DNA of 64,000 bases from assembly GCA_900169235.1 (NCBI GenBank), contig FWCC01000147.1:7762-71761 (forward strand), in the 5' to 3' direction. The notes under the pieces were generated by a model. That model made no database searches and was not told the origin of the DNA. It saw only the letters and a list, made by a program, of their open reading frames with translations. The DNA comes from Zarea fungicola. Its lineage: Eukaryota > Ascomycota > Sordariomycetes > Hypocreales > Cordycipitaceae. Shown here in pieces: positions 11,555 through 21,379 of the stretch. Both the position numbers and the translations under genes were made by a program. The number at the start of each line of letters is the position of its first letter. The first letter of the stretch is position 1.

Positions 11555-12033
11555 GCTTGTACTTTGACACGCCACCACAAAAAAGGAGAAATTGGAGGAA
11601 TGACGAGGGAAGGGATGTGGGAGATGGTTTCTTGCAGATTTCATTGGGCGTTTTACTTTTCAATTTTTTATAGGCAGCTGCATGTTCTTATGTAATACTA
11701 TCATTTAGAAAAGAAAAAACCAGCCTGAGTATCATGATTAGGCTGGACATGGCAAAGGGGGCTTGTTCGTAGGGGGAAGAGAGAATAATGGCAAAAGCTC
11801 ACAAGTTACAAAATTGACATTTTGCTGGGTTTGCATTAGCCTGCATCCTCTTCATGCTCTTTGTCCCTTTGCATTGTGAATTGGTCATTACTTGTAAATT
11901 ACATGGATGGATATATGAAGGCCGAGGGAGTGCCCCACATAAAAGTCGCGACAACTTCGTCGAAGCTAAAGACCAAGAGTCAGTATCTTGCAAACTTGAC
12001 AACACCAAACGCACAACACAAGATCTCATAGCC
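11555..12033. other. Intergenic between SPT5 and small gene
   Basis: Contains the SPT5 3' UTR (AT-rich near 11650-11720) and the promoter/leader of the next gene. The reading frame of the next gene is open back to 11854, but without a convincing start before 12034. Confidence 0.5.
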
Positions 12034-12533
12034 ATGATATCCTCACGCTTGCAGAAGCGCCTGCTCTCGGTGCGCTGCTCATATTCAACCGGCCAATCGC
12101 TCCGACGTGCCCCTCAAATCCGCCTCGCATCATCGTCATCGTCATCGTCGTCGGCTTCCCCTCGACCTCCACAACCGACAGCAACGCGACAGCAGCTACC
12201 GCCGCAACGGCAAAACCCAATCACATCGACATCCGCCGCCGCGACGCGCGCACGAATCAATGCGCAGAGGGAAACGCCTGCCGCGGAGTCGGAGGCGGAG
12301 TACAAGACGCGGTACAAGAGCGCCTCGCGACGGTGGACGGCGACGATGATTGCGCTGCCGATATTGTTGGTGACGAGCTATTATCTCTTTGACAGATGTG
12401 AGTTTTCGTCTTTTCTAGTGGAAGTCAAGGACTTGCAAACTAATCGATTGTGTGTTTTTGAGCAGTGGCATTGGGGAATGCGCAGAAGGTCTTGAATCAT
12501 GAAGCTCCGAGACGAGACGAAAAGAGCGAATAA
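12034..12533 (+). CDS. Small single-pass membrane protein, probably mitochondrial, 143 aa
   Basis: Two exons, 12034-12397 and 12466-12533. The 68-nt intron has a GTGAGT donor and a CTAAT branch-like word before CAG. The N-terminus (MISSRLQKRLLSVRCSYSTG) is rich in Arg/Ser/Leu and lacks acidic residues, as in mitochondrial presequences. A Ser/Pro/Gln-rich stretch follows, then a basic helix (about 88-105) and one hydrophobic segment (WTATMIALPILLVTSYYLFD, about 101-120). A short tail continues after the intron (LALGNAQKVLNHEAPRR). I do not recognise the family. The picture suggests an inner-membrane protein with a small C-terminal domain; the topology is inference. The spliced tail is preferred over reading on into the intron because it gives a conserved-looking basic end. 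Confidence 0.65.
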
Positions 12534-12766
12534 ACACATGTCCGCCAGAACTTGAAAAAAAAAAAAGAGAATGTAAAAAGAGAAAAATGTAGATTATGTA
12601 TTCTAGCCTGTAAAATCATATCCATCGTCAATACCACATCCTCCCCCAAACACAAGAGTTATGACCTGGAGAATCTGCTCTGCTGTTGTTGCACAAATCA
12701 TGTATATATACGTTTTTCGAGATGAGCCTCGCATCTATAAAATATACGTAGGAAAACGCAAATAGG

Positions 12767-14723
12767 CTAAATCTTAGCCCTCGTCCAGCCAGCCTTTTCC
12801 ATGGCCGCGGCGTCCCGCTTCGCCCACTCGCGCAGGAGCTTGCGGACAATCTTGCCGCTCGCGAGCTTGGGCACGGTGTCGACAAAGGACACGCCGCCAA
12901 CGAGGCGCTTGTGCTTGGAGACGCGGGCGGCGACCCAGTCCTCAATGTCGCGGGGTTGAACCTTGCCCTTGGAGGCGTCTTGAAGTTGGACGTAGGCGCG
13001 GGGGTATTCCTCGTGCTCGCTGGGCAAAATGTCGAATTAGCTACTACGCCGTTTCTTTACACGATTACAGCACAACGCAATACGGTAAGTTATAGTTATT
13101 ATAGGTGTGTAGAACTTACAGAGTAATGCCAACGACAGCGGCATCAGCTATGTGCTCATTATCAAGGAGTATAGATTCGAGCTCGGCGGGTGCCACTTGA
13201 AGGCCATTGACCTTGATGAGTTCCTGTGATTTTTTTTTGTCAATCACCATATTCCAACTTGACCTCGAGAAGAGATCCTTTGTCCATGGGTTGTAAAAGC
13301 ATACCTTTTTACGATCAACAATCCAGATCAGCCCATCCTTGTAAACCGCCACATCTCCTGTCCTCAACCACCCCTCCGGATCCAGCGTCTCCTTCGTCGC
13401 CTTCTCGTTCCGCCAGTACCCCATCATCACATTGGGGCCCCTGACAAACAGCTCCCCCGGCTCGCCCTCCACCACCTCCGTCCCGTCCTCGCCCACAAAC
13501 TTAGCCTCGCAGTTTGGGTTCAGCCGGCCGCAGCTGCCCGTGTCGTCGCGGTGGCCAGACGGCATCGACGTCGACGCGCACGTCAGCTCCGTCATGCCCC
13601 ACCCCTGCACGATATTCACGCCCAGCCGGCGGCTCACCTCATTCTGCAGGTCCCTCTTGAGCGGCGCCGCGCCGCACGAAATCTCCTGCACGCTGGAGAT
13701 GTCGTACCGCCCTACCTCGGGCCGCTTGGCCAGCATGACGATGATGGGCGGCACGACCTGCAGGACGTTGACGCGGTGCCGCTCAATCAGCTGCAGGTAC
13801 GCCTCAAAGGTGAAGACGGACATGACGTGCACGGTGACGTGGCGGCGGGCGGCCATGAGGATGGTGTACATTTGCCCGTAGGCGTGGTAGAGCGGGAGGA
13901 AGGCCACCCAGCGGTCCGAGGCGGCGGACGCGGGGGCCGCACCGCCCCCGCCCGGGTAGCGCATGCCGAGAATCTGCTGGACGTTGGCGGCGAGGTTGTA
14001 GTGCGAGACGCACACGCCCTTGGGCAGGCCCGTGGTGCCGGAGCTGTAGTTGATGGTGGCGAGCGTGGTCTTGGCCTCGCCCGGGCGCGAGAGGGCCGGC
14101 CAGGACCAGGATTGGGCGGCCGGGTCCGTGGCCGGTGCGAGGAGAGCGGTCCAGTCACAGACTCCGTTGGACGGGGTGGTGGATGCGGTGGCGCCGGAGA
14201 CGTCGGCGCTGAAGCTGTAGATGTGCGAGGTGGGAAAGTTGGTCTCGGCGGCGGCGGCGAGGACGTCGTTCAGCTTAGACGGATGAGCGAGGATGATTTT
14301 CGCCTGGGCGTTGCTGATTTGGTGTGCGATTTCTGCAGTTGTTTTTTTTAACGAGTTACTAATTTGAGTTATCACTTGAGCGATTTGGTTCCTGTTGTTT
14401 CTTTTACCTTTGGGAGTGTAGGCAGGATTGGCCCCAGTAAAGGCACAAGTCGCTCCAACTACACCTAGGTAGAGTACAGGCACAAAGATGTGATTTGTTG
14501 AGCACATCATGACAACGTCGCCTCTTTTTAACCCGAGTCTCTGAAGGCCCAAACCAAGTCTCTTGATCCACCCAAGAGCCTGCCGCGTAGACAGGCTCTT
14601 GGAAGGGTCTTGACTATCGATCCAGAGAGGCTTATCCGTGACATCTTTCGGGTCGCCAAAGATGTACTCGAGGATATTGACCTCAGGGATGTGAACGGGG
14701 GGGATCAATGGGTGAATGGGCAT
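12767..14723 (-). CDS. 4-coumarate--CoA ligase-like acyl-CoA synthetase, 566 aa
   Basis: Four exons on the minus strand: 14408-14723, 13305-14332, 13120-13223 and 12767-13019 (566 residues). Introns are 75, 81 and 100 nt. It belongs to the ANL adenylate-forming superfamily: the phosphate-binding loop YSSGTTGLPKGV lies at about residue 198, followed by the core motif GWGMTELTCASTSMPSG. GWLRTGDVAVYKDG and IVDRKKELIKVNGLQVAPAE form the hinge, and LASGKIVRKLLREW carries the catalytic lysine. It should activate an aromatic or medium-chain acid with ATP and CoA. The last three residues, AKI, fit a peroxisomal PTS1 variant, so peroxisomal location is plausible. No biosynthetic cluster surrounds it. 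The substrate cannot be read from the sequence. Confidence 0.9.
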
Positions 14724-15933
14724 TTTGGAAGAGAAAATGGGTCGGCGTTTTGGTTGTTGTTATCAATCGACACGGTGGAAGTTAAAATAGATTTTGCCGA
14801 GGCTGAAGATAACTATTGGAGGACGGATTTTAAGCTGACTAGTTTGCTGGGCATACGGTTGAGCAACGGCGCAGTGATACCTCAGAATATCTTTTGTCTC
14901 AACAATGAGAGGCAAAAGTCCAAAGAGGGACAACTTTCATGAAAGAAAGTAAGTGATGGGTCGGTCAGAAGAGCGACTTCTCAGGGCGGGGGAGGAAGAA
15001 GCATATCGGCTAAATGTTTCCGAGTTGTTCGACAGCTACCTTGGCTATAATTAGGCGGCGCTCGGCTGGGGAAAGTCTCGAGACTAGAGGCCAAGCTTGG
15101 AAACGGCGTTGGTGGTCTTTTGTGGGCTCAAAGTGGAAGCTCCGCCGTAGTTTGTTTTGGGGATTCTGTTCTCATTTTATGTCATCAGTACGTGCCAAAC
15201 ACTGGTAAAGTGTGGTGAGTGAGTTGTCTATCCAAGTCATTCCTAATAAAGAGTCTTATGGTTGTCTTGCGTGGAAAAGCCGGGCAACAATAGAGCGGCT
15301 TAAGTTCCCGGCGTATCGGGCGTAACGAGGTAGAGAGCAACCAACTTCGCCTATGAATGATCGGCTCTCTTCCATTTATCTCATGTTGCAAACCTCATTC
15401 TCATATTCATCACTCGTTTGTCCATTGTTTTAATTCTCTCTGCATGAGACTATGAGCGAAGCACATTTTTCCCGCTAGAAAGCAAAGCTGATATGGGGAA
15501 AATTGGCTAGAATTATAGACGCTGGTCACATAAGCATCAATATACAGGCCAGCAGCGTAGCTTGCAACTCGGCAAGAAATTACAGTCCCCATTCTACAAT
15601 TTAACAGAACAATCAAGTTCATTTCAGAGTGTATTTGTGTCATTTGACAGTCTAAAATCTAGCCTTGGCCGACCTCTTAGAATGCAATATACCACTAAAC
15701 ATTCGATTCAGTAGAAAAGAAAAAAAAAAAAGAAAAAAGGCAAAGCCACTTAGACTTCAGATCGTAGCTATCATTGCACGACCAATATAAATCCAACAAA
15801 AAGAAAACAAGACTTTGTTCCTAGTCTTTGATATCCCGAAATCATACAAGAGAGAAAAGTGTGAACATGATAATAACAAGAGAAAAAAACCATTCACTCA
15901 AAAAAGTATGTGCAAATTAGATGTACACCTCTT
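14724..15933. other. Intergenic, 1.2 kb
   Basis: Upstream of the acyl-CoA ligase and downstream of the small minus-strand gene. 15700-15910 is A-rich with poly(A)-like runs, consistent with the 3' UTR of the gene ending at 15934. No coding sequence is supported. Confidence 0.5.
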
Positions 15934-16269
15934 TTAGTTCTTGGGCTTGGGGCTGAATCGCTCAATGCCAGCCTTGATGGACGAGTCCACACCCTTGGCC
16001 ATCTTCTCCAGCGGCAGGCGCTCGTCGAGTTTCTGGACGGCCCGGGAGATGGGGGGCTCGATGCGCTGCATGCCGCGCTCGACGGGGGGCGCAAAGTAGG
16101 TAATGTTGCGCTCCCAGCGCGGCGCCCACTTGGTTGTCTGAGCGGCAAGACGCTCCTCGGCGCCGGGCATCATCATGTAGAGGGGGGTCAGGACACCAAC
16201 GCCAGCGGCACCCATGATGAGGACCTCGGAGCGCTTGGCCTTGGGGAGACGGGGAATACGAGGACGCAT
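15934..16269 (-). CDS. Small conserved-looking membrane protein, 111 aa
   Basis: Single exon. The N-terminus is basic (MRPRIPRLPKAKRSE) and is followed by one hydrophobic helix at about residues 15-34 (VLIMGAAGVGVLTPLYMMM). A soluble part of about 75 residues is rich in Arg/Glu/Pro with possible amphipathic helices, ending FSPKPKN. The codon usage is GC-rich and gene-like, unlike the flanking AT-rich DNA. A basic start plus one membrane helix and small size suggest a mitochondrial membrane protein, but I do not recognise the family and make no functional claim. The first in-frame ATG is used; the preceding stretch to 16320 is leader-like. Confidence 0.7.
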   Translation of the reverse strand: MRPRIPRLPKAKRSEVLIMGAAGVGVLTPLYMMMPGAEERLAAQTTKWAPRWERNITYFAPPVERGMQRIEPPISRAVQKLDERLPLEKMAKGVDSSIKAGIERFSPKPKN

Positions 16270-18548
16270 TATTGGATGTGATTTGTGTGAGTAGTCTGAT
16301 GGGAAACCCGACAGTTAGCGGATGGTGATGTTGATGTTGACGATGACGGGAAGGACGGTAGCTGAGGGGTGGGTGGCGAATGTGTGCTGCCAGAGGTGAG
16401 AACTCACGGTGTGTGTGTGCTTGATGAAATGAACACTTGACAAAACCAGTTGTCTCTATTGCAGGATTGATTGATTTGGTGATGAAGTTGGGAGTAAAAT
16501 ATAGATAAAACTTGATGAGCAAAGGACGGATGAGGAGGGAAAGAATTACAAGAGTGGCGTGTCACAGGCGACCGACGGATTATATATTCCATCAGCGAAC
16601 CGCAAACTAACGGGGTACAAAAAGGTACAGTAACGCACGGCAGTACTTTCAGGTGGCCTGACATCCCCTCCAGCCCAGAGCGACAACGCCTCCAAGCAGG
16701 TTGGCATGTATGCGAGCGGGGTAATAGGTAGAAGGCAGATGCAAATGAAACCATGGTTACGTTGGAGGCGGCCCAGACCAGGCTAGATTGCCCTCCCCCC
16801 AAATATTGGCAGACTTCAGACTAGGCTTCGCTCCCCATCAACTGAGCTTCAGCTACTTTGCTCATGGCAGTCAGCCTGTTGCTTTGAGTTTCGTGGGCAT
16901 GAATACTTGTCGCCAAGACGCAGGCAAAGCGCAGTCAAAGAATACCTCGATTGGTGGCGACGCGTACCAAGGCCGTCACTGGAGAGGGGATGGATGATCG
17001 GCTGCCGGAAGCGTCATTGCTTGTTGATTGGAAATGGGCGTCACACAAATAACGTTTGCTACCTAGTTCGTGTTTGGAATACCACCACTCACACGCTCTG
17101 CCTCGCCCAAGGAGGCGCACGCACTCTCACACACCACACACACCACACAACACTCATCAATAACTACTGCAAAACCATCTCCAAAAACTGTCGCTAGTCC
17201 AAATCTACCTGCGAATGCCCTCACTTTCCCATGCGCCTCGAATTTTCGCCATTGATTTCTGCGTTTTGCATGTCCATATCCCTTCGTTTGTATCCCCCAT
17301 CTTGTCCAGGCAAGTAGTCACGCAACAGCAGCCCCGCCCCCAGACTTTCAGGAGCGGAGTCTGCCCCGTAAACGCCTGGGACCAGTGGACAGACACCCTG
17401 GAACAGTGGGAAGAGGCACCGGGGACCCTACGGCAGCTGGGTACAGTGACCCAGCTCGACACCTCAGGCCTCGAATTCGCCCTGCAAGTTGTGCAATTTC
17501 CCCTAATTGACTGCGCTATTACTGGCCACCAGGCCATGCCCTCTAGGCATTCCAGCCCCCCCCCCAAGAAGCCCACTTCCCCAGACGGGTACCATCGCTG
17601 ACAGGAGAAAACAGTCCCCGCTTTCCCAGTGGAGAGAGAGAATGAGCGTCGATTCCTTTGACCTATTAAATTCATCCGCGTAGGAAGAGGCAGAGAGCGG
17701 CATGGGTAAGGTAACAAAATGGACGAGCAAGAAATCAACTGACAAAACAAAACAAAAAAGCACGAAAAAAAACGAAAGTGTAGATTTCCGTTCGCCAATC
17801 TCGTCAAATGATGAGGCTCAACCACCATCCACAGAAGCACAGAAGCATGTGATTGAGAATTGAACTAGAGGGAGGGGTGGAGGAACTGGGATGGCGGTGG
17901 CACACTACAATGGCCCCATTCCATGTTGAATTTAGTACCGATACTTTTGCTTGCCTGCTCTTTTCCTAATCCAAAACAGCAGCAGTTGGCCGGTTGGCGG
18001 TTCGCGGGCATGCCCAAGGTGCCCACTGCAACTTTATTTTGCCTCTGCTGTCCTTTGTTTGTGGGTGCACCAATTTATCCCGAGTGAGCCCCTGCCCCTT
18101 CTCCCACCTTCCCCCGATCATCATAATGAGTTCCAGAGCTTCTTTTGGCCCCCAACGGACCGAGACAGACCAATCACATTCAAAATACCGCAAGCTCAGG
18201 CACAAGTCATTGAAACGAGGCAACACATCAGTCGCAGCTTAGGATTGAGGGCAAGTAAATACACAATGGCCCATGTTCATCATTTCCCTCACGGACGGAT
18301 CCCAACTCAAAAGATATCACTGCAAGGAACCAGACCAAACGATGCCAAAATGGAGCTATATTTTGTACTAACGACATAAGGCCGCTGTATACTATATGAA
18401 AAATAAAATTAAACTTTCGTACGAAGAAAAACGTCCCCTATAAATGTACCCTTCCCCAAAAAAGCTCCAGCCCCTTCATGAAACGGGTCGTGATAGAAAC
18501 ATGTGCATAAACCGACCGCTTTTCGCTCTGTAAGTCCAGGAACGTCTC
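16270..18548. other. Intergenic, 2.3 kb
   Basis: Between two minus-strand genes. 17130-17160 is a CA-rich tract. Open frames such as 17215-17601 (plus) and 17205-17840 (minus) overlap each other, are low in codon bias and encode no recognisable motif, so none is called as a gene. The last 150 bp are presumably the 3' UTR of the hydrophobin gene. Confidence 0.5.
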
Positions 18549-21297
18549 TTATACTTTAAGGGCAGCAGTGCACAAGACACCCTGTCCCAAAATGGGAAGA
18601 ACACAGCATCTGCCCTGCTTTGCGGTGGGGCAAGTGAAGCTATTCTTGCTACCTTTACCGGTCTCGCAGTCGAGATCGGCAACACCGAGGACGTCCACAG
18701 AGCAGCACTGAGGGTTGGCGTAAAGACCGGTCGGGCACTTGTACTTGACTGGTGTGGGAGGCTGGCTCGAGCTAGTAGGAGGAGGCTGAGTGCTTGTAGG
18801 ATTGCTACCAGGCTGGCTGGAGGTAGGATTGGAACCAGGAGCAGAGGAAGTAGGATTGGAACCAGGAGCAGAGGAAGTAGGGTTGCTTCCAGGCTGGCTA
18901 GAGGTAGGATTGCCGCCAGGAGCAGACGAGGTTGGGTTACCAACAGGAGTAGCATCTTGGCAAAGAAGAGACTGGCCAGCAACGGGAAGGACACAGCACT
19001 TAGGCTTCTTATTGGCAGGGCAGGTAAAGCTACTGGCACTTCCAGAGGCAGTCTCGCAGTCAAGATCCGCAACGCCAAGCACATCAACCGAGCAGCACTG
19101 AGGGTTGGTGTAGAGACCGCTAGCTGGGCACTTGTATCCACTAGGTGGGTTGGTAGGATTGCCAGTAGGGGCAGAAGACGTGGGATTGCCACCAGGGTTA
19201 GATGAGGTTGGGTTACCGCCAGTAGAAGACGTCGGGTTGCTGCTGGGACCAGAAGACGTCGGGTTGCCGCCGGGACCAGAAGAAGTAGGATTGCCACCAG
19301 GGTTGGACGAGGTCGGGTTGCCGCCAGGAGCAGACGAGGTTGGGTTACCAACAGGAGTAGCATCTTGGCAAAGAAGAGACTGGCCAGCAACGGGAAGGAC
19401 ACAGCACTTAGGCTTCTTATTGGCAGGGCAGGTAAAGCTACTGGCACTTCCAGAGGCAGTCTCGCAGTCAAGATCCGCAACGCCAAGCACATCAACCGAG
19501 CAGCACTGAGGGTTGGTGTAGAGACCGCTAGCTGGGCACTTGTATCCGCCAGGCGGGTTGGTAGGGTTGCTTCCTGGGCCAGAAGTCGTGGGATTGCCGC
19601 CAGGGTTAGACGAGGTTGGGTTGCCCCCGGGGCCAGAAGACGTGGGGTTGCCGCCAGGACCAGACGAGGTCGGGTTGCTTCCAGGGCCGGAAGACGTGGG
19701 GTTGCCACCTGGGTTAGACGAAGTCGGGTTACCCACGGGAGTAGCACCCTGGCAGAGAACACCCTGACCAGCGACAGGAAGGACACAGCACGTAGCCTTC
19801 TTTCCAGCAGGGCAGGTAAAAGTATTGCCGCTCTTGGAAGAGGGAGTCTCGCAGTCAAGATCAGCAACACCAAGAACATCAACAGAGCAGCACTGAGGAT
19901 TGGTGTAGAGACCGCTAGAGGGGCACGTAAATCCACCAGGCGGGTTGGTAGGGTTGCCACCAGGACCAGAAGACGTGGGATTGCCGCCAGGGTTGGAAGA
20001 CGTGGGGTTGCCACCTGGGTTAGACGAGGTCGGGTTGCCCCCAGGACCAGAAGACGTGGGGTTGCCGCCAGGGTTCGAAGAGGTAGGGTTGCTGCTGGGA
20101 CCAGACGAAGTCGGGTTACCACCGCCAGGAACATCTTGGCAAAGAACAGCCTGGCCGGCGACAGGCAAGACACAACACTTGGCTTGCTTGCCAGCGGCAG
20201 CGCAAATAGCCTTAAAGTCATCGGCGGAGGTAGGCGCCTTGGCGGGATTAGCGCAGTCTAGATCGGCAACGCCAAGAACATCGGTAGAGCAGCATTGGAG
20301 GTTGCTATACAGGCCAGAGGGGCAGTGGAATTCGCCGCCAGGACCTCCGGTGGTAGTGGTGGCGGGACCAGAGGTCGTGGGGTTACCAGTGTTGGACGAG
20401 GTCGTGGGGTTGCCAGTGTTGGACGAGGTCGTGGGGTTACCAGTGCTGGACGAGGTCGTGGGGTTGCCAGTGTTGGACGAGGTCGGGTTACCGCCGGTGT
20501 TTGATGAAGTAGGGTTGCCGCCAGAACCAGTAGAAGTAGGACCGCCGGGGATGGCATCCTGACAGAGAACATCCTGTCCAGCGATTGGGAGGACGCAGCA
20601 CTTGGCTTGCTTTCCGACGGCGGCGCAGAGGCCCTTGAAGTCATCACCAGAGGTGGGAGCGCGGCTGGCTGTATTTGGATTAGCACAAATTCGATCCTTT
20701 CTATTTCAGTTATCACTTACGATTCGCGCAATCCAGACCGAGAACGCCTAGAACGTCCACAGAGCAGCATTGGGGAGTGCTGTAAAGACCAGATGGGCAA
20801 TGGAATTCGCCGCCAGGACCGCCCGTAGTAGTGGTAGCGGGACCGGAGCTGGTGTTGCTGCCGGTGCTTGATCCAGTACCAGTGGTAGCAGGACCGGTGC
20901 TTGTGTTGCTGCCAGTAGTAGAGCCGGTGCCAGTCGTGGCAGGGCCGGTGCTAGAACCGGAGTTGGTAGAGCCGGGGCCGGTGCTGCTGTTGCCGCCGGT
21001 GCTGCTGGATCCAGGACCGCTGCTGGTATTGACGCCCGTACTGCTGGATCCAGGGCCGCTGCTGGTGTTGCTGCCTGTGCTGCTAGAGCCGGGGCCGCTG
21101 CTGGTGTTGCCGCCGGTGCTGCTGGATCCAGGGCCGGTGTTGGTATTGCTGCCAGTGCTGCTGCTGCCACCGTTGCTGCTGCTGCTGCTGCTGCTGCTGC
21201 CACCGTTGGGCGCGCAAGCACCAGTCGTGCTGGGCCTCGTGGGCACAGCCAGGGCCGTGCTGGCGAGCAGTGCCGCCGCGACAGTGAGGAACTTCAT
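18549..21297 (-). CDS. Secreted six-module class II hydrophobin (hexahydrophobin), 898 aa
   Basis: Two exons: 20721-21297 and 18549-20668, with a 52-nt intron (GTAAGT donor, TGCTAAT branch, CAG acceptor) inside module 1. A signal peptide (MKFLTVAAALLASTALA) is followed by a Ser/Gly/Thr/Asn-rich region to about residue 165, then six modules of eight cysteines each. Spacing in modules 1-2 is C-x9-CC-x11-C-x16-C-x8-CC-x10-C, the canonical class II pattern. Modules 3-6 have only 11-12 residues between C4 and C5 and 7 before the second CC pair. First-to-last Cys codons on the plus strand: 20799-20562, 20324-20139, 19925-19752, 19538-19368, 19130-18960 and 18737-18570. Linkers are repeats of about nine residues such as GGNPTSSGP. 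Hydrophobins coat hyphae and spores and self-assemble at interfaces. Tri- and pentahydrophobins are known from Claviceps. Whether the product is cleaved into single modules is unknown. Confidence 0.93.
18910..19139. repeat. Direct repeat copy A (hydrophobin module 5)
   Basis: By eye identical over 230 bp to 19318-19547, offset by 408 bp. It spans all of module 5 plus the start of the adjoining linker. Confidence 0.9.
19318..19547. repeat. Direct repeat copy B (hydrophobin module 4)
   Basis: Second copy of the 230-bp direct repeat, encoding module 4. Identity breaks at both ends within the linker repeats. Confidence 0.9.
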
Positions 21298-21371
21298 CTT
21301 TATGGTCCCAGTCGTTTAAAAAGGAAAATTAAGTTGCGTGTGTAACGAGTGACTGGCACAGAAAGAGCCTG

Positions 21372-21379
21372 ATATATAT
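21372..21379 (-). promoter_or_regulatory. TATA-like box of the hydrophobin gene
   Basis: An ATATATAT run lies 75-82 bp upstream of the ATG at 21297 on the minus strand, a usual distance for a strongly expressed fungal gene with a short leader. Confidence 0.5.

Noticed and set aside
17205..17840. Overlapping frames on both strands in the 16.3-18.5 kb gap
   Set aside because: They overlap each other antisense, and neither has motifs nor splice partners.
18476..20221. Minus-strand 581-codon frame overlapping the hydrophobin in another phase
   Set aside because: Leu/Ala/Thr-rich repeat translation without cysteine pattern; the alternative phase gives perfect hydrophobin modules.
18790..20562. 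Several long plus-strand open frames (up to about 300 codons) antisense to the hydrophobin
   Set aside because: They mirror the repeat units of the real gene, have monotonous VGLPPG-type composition and no start or splice logic. They are shadows of the Gly/Asn/Pro/Ser linkers.
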